Shown here piece by piece: positions 1 to 12,385 of a stretch of DNA of 64,000 nt. The notes beneath the pieces are model-generated. The model saw only the letters and a list, made by a program, of their open reading frames with translations. It made no database searches and was not told where the DNA came from. The translations under genes were made by a program, and so were the position numbers. The first letter of the stretch is position 1. Each line of letters begins with the position of its first letter. The DNA is from Mactromeris polynyma (taxonomy: Eukaryota > Mollusca > Bivalvia > Venerida > Mactridae), in contig JASFXZ010000095.1 in assembly GCA_032209605.1 (NCBI GenBank), forward strand, positions 62,001-126,000. The letters run 5' to 3'.

Positions 1-242
1 TTTCTGAAAAACCATCTGTTACCACGTTTCAGCACAATAATTTAAACTGGAAAGCAAGTACAACACGCAGTTGTGATAATATAACTCAGAAGGAAGGCAG
101 CACGGTTGTTTAATCAGCAACAATCATGTGTCCCCTGGCAGGGGGACAGTCCATGTACTTCATCACGTTATATAGATATGAAGGTAGAAAATATTTCAAC
201 AATGCAAACTTCACGAGACAAAAAACAAGTCAATAAAATTAC

Positions 243-3066
243 CTTTCTCAAAGTGAGAACACGTTTCTTGGGACCAACACAACATCCTCTGATCATCAGG
301 TAGTCATTGTTTACTTCACCATAGTGAGGGAAGCCACCCACTGGAGTGATAGTCTTGTCAGTAGGATCGTACTCGGTGGCAGCATTGTTCTTGATAACTT
401 TGTTATCCTTGGTGTGGATACCATCTCCGATTCTGTAAATCTTCTTGTTGATCTCGGTACGATGATGGTAACCCTTCTGACCAGCACGAGCAACAGTGTA
501 CTGCACACGACTTGGATGCCAGGCTCCAATACAGGCCACCTTACGCAAACCTTTGTGCGTCTTTCTTGGCAATTTCTTACAATGCCATCTGGATGTAACA
601 CCTGAAACATTATATTGTTACTCATTTAATGTTTAGCTATATATGTCTAATACAGTTGCCATACACTATTTTTATGTTGTTAAGAATATTAGCACAGAAA
701 TCTATTAGTCAAATATATTTACACAACAAACATTTTCTAGTACTGTTTATATAATTAAATAAACATGAAAAGTTAACCAAAATAATGCAGATGCATATGT
801 AATCAACTTGCAAAGTTGCTAATAGAATTCACAACACCAGGTAATACTCTCGGATAAATCTGTCAAGTCTTACCCTTTACTCCCTTTCCCTTGGTGACAC
901 CAATAATGTCGATGTTCTCATCCTGGGCAAACACGTTCTTGACAGCAATAGATTTCTCCATGTGATCACGAACCCAGTCGACCTTCTCAGAAATGGTACC
1001 TCCATTCACCTGGATCTCCATGATGTGAGCCTTCTTTTGACGTTTCTTCAACAACTTAGTCTGCAATATTATGAATAGAAATGCAAGCACAATTCTTCAA
1101 GAAACATGGTTGAAAAAACAAGATATCAACTGAAGCATTACTTTTATTCACAATTTGTAACTAAACCCAAGTACCAGTTTAAAATATTATTTGCCTTTGT
1201 AAGAAGTAATTCAAGTATTGAGGAATTTAACAAGGTTCCAAGAATTCTTTGAGCCTAGCTCTCGTCAGAAAACAAGACAACATACCTGGGTGTGACAGAT
1301 GGCTCTGATCACAGTGCAGTACTTCTTCATCTTATTGAAGTCCCTCTCGATTTCCTTCTTGCCAGATTCATCATTCCACTTCTGGGAAGCCTTGGTGAAA
1401 GCCTTTTTCTTGGAGCGGTACCTTTAGGGATGGGGGAGATAAGTCCAGGTCTCATCGCAATGATGCGAGAGGAGACTAGGACACAAGGCTCTTTGTCATC
1501 CAAATGGAAGACACATTGGAGCCAGCTATTACACTCAGCAGTCTATAAGACTGGAGGAGCATAGAAACAATATACAACAACGCCTCACTGACTAACGTCA
1601 GTTGGAAGCAAGTGACAAGGACCCTGAAGATTCAAGTGAATGAGTACTAGCAGTGACACGGATATTATGAAGTACGAAAAAGTCAAAAATTTGCCATAAA
1701 TAAGCTGCATTACTTTACACAAAATCTTAAAATAACTTCAGTTATAGGTGTCACATACATATTAACACATTTTTACGTCAGAAATTAAAAAAAAGAGAGC
1801 ACAACTATGTTTTAAACTCTATGAAATGACTCGATATATTCTGAAGAAATAGTAAATCAATTATTAATATGTTAATACCAATTCTTGTAGAATCGTCTTC
1901 TGCACTCCTCGCTCAAATGCTCTGCCCAAATAGTTTTGAATGATCTTGGTCCACTGGGTGTTTCAATGTAACCAGTGCAGCCAACAACAATCATTGGTGG
2001 AGCCTCAATGATGGTAACACCTTCCACAACTTCCTTCTTGTTAGACTCTGAAGTATAAAAAAACAGTAGTTGAATCACCAAAACATAGAAACAACAAGAA
2101 CTTGCCCGAAATGTGTATTTTTCAGTGCTTTTCAATCAAATAATTATCCACGATTTATTTAGGTTAATTTTGATGCCAAACATAGGCGGTTCCCCAGATA
2201 AAAAACTAGTCTCTTTTCTCAAGAAATCATTTCCCACCAATATTTTCATTTTCCACACCGACTGATTTTTTTTTATTTAGTCAGGTTTTGTGTATTTACC
2301 CTTTTATAAAAGAATCTTTGCTCTTACATCACCTCATATATATAACACCAGTACATTTCTAGAGTAAAAAGCGTCTGCAGTATCTGACCCGGCACCTGCC
2401 GATACTAACGAAAAGCACGAGCAAAAAAGAGGCGCAAAGAACAAAAAAAAACCGAACCATAAGTATTATTTTATAGGCCTAAACCATAAATCTTTCTTGC
2501 CGACTGCTCGTCGTTGTGATACGAACAAGTGAGAATTGAACAGTTAAATTGCCGACAGACAAAATAATTTCCCCAATTCCAATCAAACGTTAATCAAATT
2601 TTTGACAAAAACAGAAAGACATTAAACATTTAAAACCGAGAACATTAATCAAGGTAGTTGGATATGCAAATGTAACTTGTAAGCATAAAATGATAAATAG
2701 TACCAATGGCCGTTTTAATGTCGCTACTTACTGGATCCAGGTCTGTCCACTTCTCTCAAGATGTGGGTCATACCAGCTTTGTACCCGATGAATGCCGTTA
2801 AATGGACAGGGCTTGACTGAACATCTTTAGGGAACGCCTTTACCTTGCCACGGTGTCTCCTGGACCTCTTTTTGGGGAGAAATCCCTTGGATCCGTGACG
2901 AGGCGCGGAAAATTTTCTGTGCGACTGAAATCAAATATTTCAACGTTAAAACAATTCATAATAAACAACGAAACCCTTTCATACATATTATCACATTCGA
3001 TTGCAAACATATACATCTGATCAGACGCGATTTTATTCGACCCCAAAAATATACACGTCTTACCAT
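243..3066 (-). CDS. RPL3: Ribosomal protein L3 (uL3), 3'-partial at the window edge
   Basis: Encodes the large-subunit ribosomal protein uL3, which lies near the peptidyl-transferase centre. Exons in coding order on the minus strand: 3064-3066 (ATG only), 2732-2924, 1879-2047, 1286-1421, 874-1060, 243-601. All junctions are GT-AG and the phases join. The product starts [13 protein letters not shown] and contains the conserved stretches [47 protein letters not shown] and [16 protein letters not shown]. The six exons give 349 codons, ending at VLTLRK. By comparison with the animal family (about 403 residues) the last 54 or so residues are missing; their exon must lie left of position 1. An initiator codon alone in exon 1 is common in animal ribosomal protein genes. 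NDUFB10 is the divergent neighbour. The family assignment is essentially certain. Confidence -1.
2260..2345 (-). repeat. Dispersed repeat, copy in RPL3 intron 2
   Basis: About 85 bp matching, in the opposite orientation, the copy at 5827-5917. The shared core is CTCTTACATCACCTCATATA plus TTTTATAAAAG. The family is unknown. Confidence -1.
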
Positions 3067-3308
3067 CTCGACAGAACGATCGGAAAAGGACAGGTCACGT
3101 GATATGAATTTGCGACATCAAAAATATGATATAAAGAATTTTCTTCCAAATTAGGTTTAACTCAGTCTAAATAACACATGTTTATTATTTTTTGTTGCAG
3201 TCAACTTTTTATTGATAAACAAATCTAACGAATATTGTCGTAAACAATAACCAGATTCATTTGTGGTTAAAAGAGCGACCTTGAGTCGTCGGACTTGGTG
3301 TTCTTAAA
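3067..3308. promoter_or_regulatory. Divergent promoter region, RPL3 / NDUFB10
   Basis: Only 242 bp separate the start codons of two head-to-head genes. A palindromic CACGTG (3096-3101, context GTCACGTGA), the site of USF/Myc/MITF-type bHLH factors, sits just upstream of the RPL3 TOP-like tract. No TATA box is placed convincingly for either gene. Shared promoter function is inferred from spacing. Confidence -1.
3082..3090 (-). promoter_or_regulatory. 5' TOP-like pyrimidine tract upstream of RPL3
   Basis: On the minus strand TCCTTTTCC lies 16 bases before the RPL3 ATG. Messages for ribosomal proteins normally begin at a C within such a tract, which places them under mTOR/LARP1 translational control. 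The position and composition fit, but the transcription start itself is not visible. Confidence -1.
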
Positions 3309-6300
3309 ATGTCAAAATCAAGCGAAATTCCGCCTGAACTTGTTCCAAATCTTATTTCTGGACCGGCGAAGTTTATCAGAGGTATGCACAAACGATAATG
3401 CATTTCATGCACCTTTATTATTTTCATGGATTAGTTGTAGAGCTGTCAATGCCATATAACCGAACTAGTGAGAAAACGGTTTCCAGTCAACTCGTACCGC
3501 AGTCAACTCGTACGTCGGTCAACTCGTACCGTTTTTGGTCAACTCGTACCGTAGTCAACTCATACCGTAGTTAACTCGTACCTACATTTTTTTAACAGTT
3601 AGTATTAACAGTTATTCATTATAAAATTAAGTGTTACTGTATTTTCCTGTATTCGGTGAACTATTTTGAACAGTATAATATAGTATACTGGTAATGTTTG
3701 TCAATACTTATTATGCGGCAGCTAATACCAGTTGGTCAACTCGTACCTTCTGGAATAAAGAGGTATTTTCGATAAAGTATACAACCAAATGCACCAATTG
3801 ATGTATTGATGATTATCATTTCCCTAGGCTTCCTTTGGCAAAATGTTCACAATAACTGATGTCAATCCTAAATGCTATCTGAAAAAAGCACTAAAACATA
3901 TATGCATTAGTATACAGATTTAATTTATATAAGAGTACTAAAATGGAAAGGTATGAGTTGACCAAATATAAAGGTACGAGTTGACAAAGGTACAAGTTAA
4001 ATTGACAAAGGTACGAGTTGACTACGGTACGAGTTGACTACGGTAAGAGTTGACCAAAAATGGTACGAGTTGACCGACGTACGAGTTGACTAAGGTACGA
4101 GTTGACTAAGGTACGAGTTGACCGGTTACCGAGAAAACTCCTCGGAACTCAAGAGACTAGGAGTCAGACTGTGAATGTCTGAAACATTTGATCTAGTTTA
4201 CTGACATAAAAATCTTAGACTCCAAGCTGTTCATGTGTTACAGAACTGATCCATCCTATAGAAAATCAAGACCTGCCAGACCGTGACAGGTCTCTGGCTG
4301 TAGTTTCTTTTAAATTGTTAACAATTTATCAAATATTTTTATGTTCACCGATTAAGTTTAACAATAAACAGTTTCAAAAGACCATTCACTGCTTCTGTTT
4401 TGAACGATTTCTAGCGAAAAATAGTATTGATTGCTTATCTTTTCCTATAACTTGTATCAAAATTTCCTGATATGTGGTTTGCCCTGTGTTCAGTTACAGC
4501 TATCAGTGGTGAACGTTTTGTATTGTATCCCTTGCCCACCATAGCACATTGGCTGTACACGGGAACCAAATTGCAAAACGTTACGAAACGATAGGACTGA
4601 TAGCTGTAATTGAACGCAGGGCTGGTTTAACAATCTATTCAATGTTTGTGGTTACATCAAATATATTCAATGTATTGTATATTTTTTTTTAAATTTAGAG
4701 CGTAAACTTTTCAATGGAATATTTTTGCTGATTTGTGGGAACACGGATTAATAGTACCATTTCATAAAAAAGGGATACTTCAGACGTGAATAATTATCAA
4801 GAATTGCATTATTTTAAAAGCCACATGGGTAAAATGTTTTACTTGTATTCTTGATTCATAATAAAAAAATTATGTTTCACAACAAATCTTAACCTTCAAA
4901 TTCAAGTGACTGTGTCTCAATAATTTCCAAACAACCTTTTATAATATATACATATCATAATTTTACATATAAATTCTAAATTTTTCCAGAAAACTTTGTT
5001 TTACCATTTCGTCCAAAGAACCCTCCGGTGTACTACCACAGACGTTATGAACGGGTACCAACAATTGACCAATGTGAGATCGGGGATGTTGCATGCAGAT
5101 TTGAGGCTAATGAACAGTTTTGTAGGGACAAGTATGTGTTATTTTCTTTCATGTTCCATTGTTAGGGAGAATGGTTTCTGGCTTCTACCCCAATTCTACA
5201 ATATAGTAGTCTGCCAATTATTTATTGAATGTACTATTAAACCTCTTAAAGACTGTCTTCAGGGGACCAATTCAATTGATATGACTTTCTTCAGAACCAA
5301 GAGTGGTCTTATTATTGAGGTTTAACTGTTGTGTGAAATCCTGAATCCAGCCTGTCCCTGTTTTCCGGCGAGTGCATCTCTTACAATATTATTGTTAATT
5401 GGAAGATTACTCAGGCATGAGAATTTTCACGGAAATCCACCGATTTGACCCTCACAAGGGCTGTTTTTGAGACAATTTAAGCCATCTTAGATGCTTGAAA
5501 GCCAGGAGCTTCAGCGGCCCCCTGGACCCCTAGTTGAATTTTCAGCTGATTTTTTGAATTCTCATTCCTGTTTACTAGATTAAATATACATGGATAGATA
5601 ATATTGTACGAAGCCTAAGCATGTACTGACCTCAAGGTGAATGTGTAGCACACACTGCTTGCCATTTCATTAAAAAAAAATCACTGCAGTGATATTTAGA
5701 AAAAATAATTTTACTGCCTGTGCTTTTTCAATTAGGAAAATATGCACGATAAATCCCAAATTTGGGAAAATAAGGTAATGGTTGTTTTGCTTATAAAAAT
5801 AACATTTCAGCTATGGCTGGTGTTTGTTATATATATATGAGGTGATGTAAGAGCAAAGACTCTTTTATAAAAGGTTAAATACTTGTAAACCTGACATAAT
5901 AAAAAAATATTCAGTCAGAGGTGATAATGATTTTTTCGAAAAATTTACACTTTTTAATTAAAGGAATCGGCCTATATTCGGCAGTAACATTAACAAAAGA
6001 AAATCACTGTACTGTAACTGTTGAAAGTTCACAAATACAACATTTTGGTTTACTTATTGGCAATATTTTCACAGCTATTTTAGTACGTAGTAGTTAAAGA
6101 ATGCAAGTTGTTTGTGTCCATATATTTTTCGTAGAAATATTATCTACATTTTCTGTATATACTGTGATTTCATTTTACAGAGCTGTAGATACTGCCATTG
6201 TGAAAATTTTAAGTAGGAGATTCAAACAGTGTAAATTATATTGGGGAGCTGGTTCCATTAGAAATTGTCTGAAAGAAGAAAAACAGAAAGAAGAGGGCAT

Positions 6301-6810
6301 GATTAATTTTGCTGTTAGATGTAAGTATAGTTTTGCATCAGTTTGTGTTCATTTACATTTTAAACAACCAAAATTAATCTGAAAGTATATTTTCACTTAA
6401 AATTTTAAAATTTCATGTAAGAATTGTGTACATACTTCGTGATCTGAGAATTGAGTAAACAAATAGACAAATTGTATTCATGAATCAAACAACTGTAAAG
6501 CATTTCTGTAAGCCACTGAATAGTCCATTAGCATTGATACTGTGCATGTCAAATTGAAATGGGCTATTTGAAACCATGTATTATTCAAAATAAAATTTCA
6601 GACCTGATGAATTCGAATAAACAAGGTCTGACTGTATATCCGTATGATAAATGACTATATATTAAACTGGTCATATGATGTTGTATTGTAGATGGTGAGG
6701 TTGGACATACATCTGATGTACTTGATTATTACATGAAACAAAAGCATAGAATGATTTGGTTGAGACGACGACAAGAGAATGGGGACGTAGACGCTCAGTA
6801 TACAGACTAA
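3309..6810 (+). CDS. NDUFB10: NADH dehydrogenase 1 beta subcomplex subunit 10 (NDUFB10/PDSW)
   Basis: Accessory subunit of mitochondrial complex I, located on the intermembrane-space side of the membrane arm. Exons 3309-3381, 4990-5131, 6181-6320 and 6692-6810 have GT-AG borders and matching phases and give 157 residues ending YTD-stop. The family is recognised from YYHRRYERVP (residues 39-48), the C-x6-C pair at 53/60 and the C-x11-C pair at 89/101; these Cys spacings match the oxidised Cys pairs of animal NDUFB10. The C-terminus is basic and helical (KQKHRMIWLRRRQ). There is no cleavable presequence, as expected for this family. The start is the first ATG after the divergent promoter. Intron 1 carries an inverted-repeat element (3478-4130) and a MITE (4482-4622). 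Confidence -1.
3470..4138. mobile_element. Foldback-type inverted-repeat element with 8-bp flanking duplication
   Basis: Two arms each built from repeats of about 14-16 bp with core GTCAACTCGTACC on the left (3487-3593) and its complement GGTACGAGTTGAC on the right (3950-4125). Spacer words are mirrored too (CGTACGTCGG, TTTTTGG). The outer ends are GGTTTCCAGTCAAC and, as reverse complement, GGTAACCGGTCAAC. The element (3478-4130) is flanked by GAGAAAAC at 3470-3477 and 4131-4138, an apparent target-site duplication of the length produced by hAT-type transposases. The middle is AT-rich with no coding potential, so it is non-autonomous. Confidence -1.
4482..4622. mobile_element. MITE, terminal repeat CCCTGYGTTCAGTTACAGC
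   Basis: About 140 bp with terminal inverted repeats of about 25 bp that read CCCTGTGTTCAGTTACAGCT on the left and the complement on the right. A second near-complete copy lies at 59911-60056 and a partial one around 27361-27430. No coding capacity. Confidence -1.
5827..5917 (+). repeat. Dispersed repeat, copy in NDUFB10 intron 2
   Basis: Inverted relative of the segment at 2260-2345. It contains ATATGAGGTGATGTAAGAGC followed by CTTTTATAAAAGG. Probably a short MITE; its ends are not resolved. Confidence -1.
6535..6634 (-). mobile_element. Fragment of pogo/Tigger-like MITE (CAGTCGAACCTCGTT family)
   Basis: Ends with the degraded terminal repeat AACAAGGTCTGACTGTA and matches internally the copies at 21692-21869, 38885-39066 and 58157-58330. 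Confidence -1.
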
Positions 6811-7016
6811 GACTTGAATTGAATGCCGTGAAAGTTTGGCCGGAATTAACATACTTATGTGAACCTTTGAATGATTTTTTAATAGAAGATATTGAAAATG
6901 TATCACGATCGTTGACTTGTAATTATTGTACTGATAAACAATATTCGAGTATACCATGTTACGTGCTTGACGAACTGAATGAATGGATCTTTTTTACAAC
7001 AGACGTTTTTGATGTT

Positions 7017-7022
7017 AATAAA
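7017..7022 (+). terminator. Candidate polyadenylation signal of NDUFB10
   Basis: AATAAA lies 207 bases after the NDUFB10 stop and is followed by a T/GT-rich stretch. It is the first canonical signal downstream of the gene. Without transcripts the actual site is unproven. Confidence -1.
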
Positions 7023-8800
7023 GAGATCTCGTTGTTTAATATAATTGTTAGTTTTCATTTATTTATGAATAATTCACTCCCAACCATTTTTTGGTTGCAA
7101 ATAACTGTTTCAGAATGGGATAAAATCACTGGATTTGATAAAAAGTCTTCTAGACAAACAATGTATCTGTAATTCAAGAAGGAATGCCAGTCTGTATGGT
7201 CAGGTGAAGTTTTAGGAAAAGCACCGTTTTCCAAGATTGAAATCTGCAAAATATAGGAAAAATGTAGAATTTTAAGGATTTTGTTTATGGTTTTTGCAAC
7301 ATTGACATGCATTCCCTTGTGACTATCTGCCTTCTATGATACACTGCAAATAGTAAAGCACAAAGTATCTTTATGGTAGAATCATCTTGTTTCTTGTTTA
7401 TGTAGATATGTTATCTGAATGTCACAGACATTGTTTTTGCATTTAAACTTCATAGCAACTGGCATTCCAAATTGATGCACACAGACATTTTTCTTCCAAG
7501 TTTTATACATCAGAAAACATCACATGTTTGTAAATTCTGCAAGTTATCTAACAGTACTTCATGTATAGCATTTTCGCATATGAAAAGACAGCAACAAATG
7601 TGTCATTTAATGGCGTATCCATACAATGGTTTCAGGCTTTCCAGCGGCCCTAAAATTCCTAAAAAAGTGTCAAAAAAAACAAAAAAGTCCTATTTTTTCA
7701 TTGAGATTCCTCATTTTCATGTTTCTTTTCAAGATGAATGTCACCTATGTCAGAATTACTGTACTTAAGAATTACTGTATTTAGCAATATTTTTCTAGTT
7801 CTTATAAAACAATGGCTTTGCATGTATATTATTGGATCATTGGCTTGAGCTTGGTACTGCATGTAACTGGCATAGAAATATTTGATTTTTGATTACACAG
7901 ACAAGGCTAACTGAAGACTACTGAGCACTGGCAAACATACTATGACACTTCCTATATGCATAAGTTGATATTGTCACAAATTTACAGAAGTTATTGGTTC
8001 CTGAACAGCCCAAATTTTAGAATGGTGTCCAAAAATTAATTCAGAATAGCCCTAAAGTTAGCCCTATTTTTTATCTGAAGCTGCTTGAAAGCCTGTGGTT
8101 TGATTTATTTGTATCAGACATTTGTTTTATTCTTCACAATTTTGCAGCCTGCGTAAGGATTAAAAACAACTGATGATATTATTCAGATTATAAAAGATAT
8201 CTTTAAGAGAGTGAATCAGTAATTTTTTTTTACCGAAATCGTGCATGTTGAAAGGGAGGTTACTCTGTATGTTTTAATTTATTTTTCGAAATATGTAGTG
8301 TAACTCTGGTTTTGCAACATGTCGTATTTCTCACATCTTTACACTGCATCATTATTTTTCTGTTGATCAGCTGTGTTTGAAATATCGAGGTTACTGATAT
8401 TGACTGATAGAGAAAGGTAAATGAGGTATTTTTACCAATGAACGTCTGAACTCCATAGTTCTGCCTTTTGTAGTGCTAAATCTTTAGCCATTTTTTAGAA
8501 GCTGGATATGGTTGTTGGTTTTCAGTAGAAAAATTCAATTTTGAAAAATCATTTACTTGAGTTACCTCCCTTGGAACACTTCAAATGAATTTATGTACAA
8601 TTAGTCAACGTACACATGTGCTCTCATAGTGAATGCATCAGTTTTCATTGTCTACTTTAATGTTGGCTAAACTTCAATAGAAGCAAATACTGCTGATCTA
8701 ATGCATTGTGTATTTAGCAGTTGGCAGTCAAGTCTGTCTGTTTTGTTGAAGAGCGTACTTACCATGTGGCCAGATACATGTATTGTTTATTTGTTTACTA

Positions 8801-8960
8801 CAGTAAAACCTCAATGATTAGACCACTCTTTGGACTCTTGAGAACTGGTCTTCTTATTGAGGTGGTCGTAGTATTGAAGTTGAATAAAGAGCAAAGCAGT
8901 GAAAATGGACTTGAAAATTGTGTTCTTAATTTTGAGGTGGTCTTTAAGTGTGTTTTACTG
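8801..8960 (+). mobile_element. pogo/Tigger-like MITE (CAGTAAAACCTCA family)
   Basis: A terminal repeat CAGTAAAACCTCAATGATTA on the left, the complement TGTTTTACTG on the right, and a TA at the left border. The internal GGTCTTCTTATTGAGGTGGT is itself palindromic with the ends. Other copies: 31367-31543, 32899-33085, 41326-41503, 42360-42521, 44159-44304, 63162-63340 and fragment 9461-9526. Confidence -1.
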
Positions 8961-10196
8961 TTTATTCCATGTTTCACATGTTCAGTATATAGTTAGGCAG
9001 ATGTAAGTATTAATTGCTTGTTTATATGAATATATGGACAATGTATAACTATATCATTATAGAAATTCAAATGTATAGGAAACTAGAGGTAGGGGACATT
9101 TTCAAAAGCAATAACCATACAGTAAATCACAAAATAAAAATAAACGGCCTTACCAACATGCTTGAATCATTACAAATGATCTTAATGATGAATAGTCGGA
9201 GATCACACTTTTCTTTCAGAATTGCCTCGGTCAGTCAGTTTCATAGCGTGTAAGTGAAATAATCTGAATATTTTTGTTAATCCTTCAAATCTTGCTGATA
9301 TCGGATAATGATAAATTTGAACTGTATTATTTTTTCAGGGGGGGGGGGGGGGTCTTTAAGTTGAGTCCACTCCATAATTATAATTAGGTAATAAATTGAT
9401 ATGTTAAATAACTACACACCACTGCTCTTAGTATACCAAGCATACATGTATATATTTTGGCACCTCACTTATAAGACCAGTTTTCAAGGGTCACAATGGT
9501 GGTTGTATTATTGAGGATTTACTGTAATGAATGACATCACTACCATATTACCCTAAACTTGCTTTATTTTCTCATGATGTTTGCATTGTAAATACATGTC
9601 ATTGTTGGTTTTGAAATATCTGTTTTCATTGGGAAAGGTGTTCAAATGTTGCTTAAATGAATGTCCATTAGTAAACGCCATCGAAGCATGACAGTGGAGA
9701 TTTATTGATTATCATTAATATGTGAATATCTACAGAATCGCCAATGATTAGTAATAGAAGTTATAATAATTGCAGATAATTTAAACAAGGGATGGCCTTA
9801 CTCTCATGTTCAATATTTGATTCAAAAGAAGTATTGAGATTCAATTAGGATGGTATCGGGTATTTAACAATCGGCGTCACATTTTATGACTTTGAATCCT
9901 GTTGCATAATGTGAGTATATTATGTGCTTGTTGGTTATTGATGTCAGTGCATTGAATGTTGGGTGTATAACCCAATTGGATAAGGCATTCATTATTGATT
10001 TATCCATTATATTGAGTATAGGGTGGGAAGGTTGTTTAAATCATGTAATATCATTTTGACTCACTATAAATAGGATGTATATACAACACCCCTATAATTG
10101 ATATTAAGGTAAACAAGATAATGAAAGAAATAGCGAATTTGAGTGATACATAGGAATACACACAGATTTCAAATGTTGTAAACAATAACGTTAATA

Positions 10197-10690
10197 CAGT
10201 ACTGATGATTCAAAATTAGTTGTGAATACGTTAATTGTGTACATTGTCTATTGGTCAATATTTTCCAAACTATGTTTTCATTGGCTGACAACCACACAGT
10301 TTGTTAACAACCGTTCTCAAGTAAATATACTGTTGTTATCATTTTAAACAAATCATACCTATTAGAATAATATCTATAATAGTCTTCATGAGTGTTTGAT
10401 GGAATATAGCATGATAATGGGAGAGAACTCATGACAATCTCTAGTGGTAAGAACTGTACAGAACAAATCTTTATTGTACATGGACTTGTATACAAAGCAT
10501 TTACAAGAAATGTTTTACCTGTAGTCTGTTTATATGACTTTTTATTTTATTTTTTTTTTGTACTTGTGAACGGTTATAAACAAACCTCGAGGTAGTCAGC
10601 CAATGAAAACATGTTTTGTAAACGATCAACCAATAGATATTGAGGACACAATTTCGGTATTCTCAACTAATTTTGAATTGATAGTACATG
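10197..10690. repeat. Long inverted repeat, arms about 130 bp
   Basis: The left arm (about 10197-10330) and right arm (about 10560-10690) are imperfect reverse complements; both contain ATTGGCTGAC next to GTTTTCATTGG-type sequence and CAAAATTAGTTG. The interior (10390-10446) carries a fragment of the GGAGATTGTCACGAGTTCTC MITE. It is probably a larger foldback element with a nested insertion. Confidence -1.
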
Positions 10691-10881
10691 TAGTTGATAT
10701 ATGACAGTAATGAAGTGATGAATACAAAGTAATAAGTTCAATGAAACTATAAATTATAATTTGAATGATATTTTTGATATTGTCAGGTCATTTTATGTAT
10801 ATACATATAAAGTACATTGTACATACATGTAGGATAGACAAGGAGTGGCAGTGTCAATACGATATAAACACAAGTGATATA

Positions 10882-11133
10882 TATACTTGAAGCCATTAAA
10901 AACGCAACTGAAAATTGTCTGCTTCAAATCATGACATAAAGAAGACATTATTCTGTATTAATTCACTGACATAATTTCATAATTCAATCATGAAAAATAT
11001 GAATTATTGGTCCATAATTTTAATACTTTTTAAACCATATATTAAAACATTGGTAACAGTTGGTAGCTTTTTACACCATGTACAAATTGAAGCCTAATTA
11101 AAACAGTTGCGTTTTTAATGGTGTTAAGTATAT
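10882..11133. mobile_element. Tc1/mariner-like MITE, ends TATACTTRAAGCCATTAAAAA
   Basis: About 250 bp with terminal repeats TACTTGAAGCCATTAAAAAC and, at the right end, GTTTTTAATGGTGTTAAGTA. A full sister copy is at 55874-56122 in the same orientation, and the TIR alone appears near 58130. No open frame. Confidence -1.
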
Positions 11134-11141
11134 ATCGTACA

Positions 11142-11335
11142 GACAATGCCACAAGACTGTCTATCCGACTTATGCTACTTGAACTTCATGGACCGTTGTG
11201 TATACAACATTGACGGTTGAAATAGCAGTCGCTGATTGGACGGATTGCTGTGAGAATGGTCTCAATATATTATGTAAGGGATAAAAGGAGGACTCAAAAA
11301 GGGAAAAAGGAAAAGAACTCGTGACAATCTACTGT
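11142..11335 (+). repeat. Dispersed repeat shared with 53928-54125
   Basis: Both copies contain GACAATGCCACRAGA, then GAACTTCATG, GGTTGAAATAG, GCTGATTGGACGG, and end in the GGAGATTGTCACGAGTTCTC MITE terminus. The element type is not recognised. Confidence -1.
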
Positions 11336-12097
11336 GGATCTTGCTATAAATCAACTTTCTCAATGATATTTACACATACAATGAACACCTGAATACTTGT
11401 TACAACTGAAGGTATTTCATTGATAACATGGTTTCCACATCTTTAGTTTTTTTTTCTTAAAAAATTTGTTTTGGTTTCAGAACTAGTAAAAACATGCAAG
11501 TTTCTGAGTAATGAAGTATAAAAAACATTCTAGCAATTGAAAGAAAAGACATTGAAAGATATTCAGCAAATGAAATACAAATGTATACATGAACATCAAT
11601 GTTTACAAAAAATAGGAATTACTTTAGTGATTATTATTAGCAATAGCAAGATTTATATATTGACCATTATTCTCAGATTCTATAAGCCCTAGACAAGCCT
11701 CGGGCAAAATTTGACCTTCCTGTGCGGCAATTGTAACCCAAGTGTAGTGCTAATATTGGCAAATGGAAAGATATATTCATAGAAATCAATTGAATTACTG
11801 GAAGCCTAACTATTTAAATAAATCCAATGATGTAGTTATGAAATGTAATTGGTTTGTTTGATTTCTAGTTGTCATACAGATTCCAGCTTTATTATCGTTC
11901 AGTTGGTCCTATATGTGTTTCAAGTAAAGGTGTCTGGAACTAAGGAATCGTATTATAATTTTGTTTATGTTTCATATCTAAGTCTTAGGTAGTTGCTTCT
12001 GGATTTTTTTTTGTATTATATTATTACTTGCTGCGTGTGTAATTTAATTTTTAACGGTGTCTTAATCAATTAGCATCATTTGGTTGGCAAAAATCAG

Positions 12098-12385
12098 ATG
12101 TCTGCTTCAAACAGAGTGTCCCCTGAACTTTCAAGTTCAGTGACAGGAACCAAAGAGAATGGTAAAGTCTTGAATTGTTCTCAACTGTTGGAACTGGAAT
12201 CATTTGGTCCTGATGCTGAAGTCTTTGTAGATAACTCAACGGTGAAACAAGATGTTGGATCCATCCATGCTGGTGAAAGACTTGGAGAAAGACCATCTGT
12301 GACGTCAGCCTTTCCAAAGTTTTACCTGGATGACAGTGGTATCTCTTCGACCAATGAAAAACATGCTACAATGATGCTTTTACAG
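12098..12385 (+). CDS. TRPA1: TRPA1-like exon 1 (candidate N-terminal tail)
   Basis: Residues 1-96, Ser/Glu-rich and polar, ending ATMMLLQ. It joins in phase 0 to IIRDDLVSEL of exon 2, making a continuous helix before ankyrin repeat 1. The ATG at 12098 follows in-frame TTG GTT GGC without a nearer ATG; the frame stays open only a little further upstream. The donor CAG|GTACAT is the first unit of the 33-bp array. No family similarity was recognised, so this could be a non-terminal or alternative exon. Confidence -1.

Larger units (their letters stand above)
6811..12097. other. Intergenic region without a supported gene
   Basis: No open frame here has splice context or family similarity that I recognise. 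It holds MITEs (8801-8960, fragment 9461-9526, 10882-11133), a long inverted repeat (10197-10690), a 15-base poly-G run (9338-9352), and a fragment shared with 53928-54125. The promoter of the TRPA1-like gene presumably lies at the right end if exon 1 is correct, but no clear TATA or CCAAT arrangement was seen there. Confidence -1.

Noticed and set aside
1..240. Last coding exon of RPL3
   Set aside because: I looked for the conserved C-terminal sequence on the minus strand and saw no match; the exon must lie outside the window.
4996..5325. 109-codon frame overlapping NDUFB10 exon 2
   Set aside because: It is out of frame with the conserved exon and has no conserved content.
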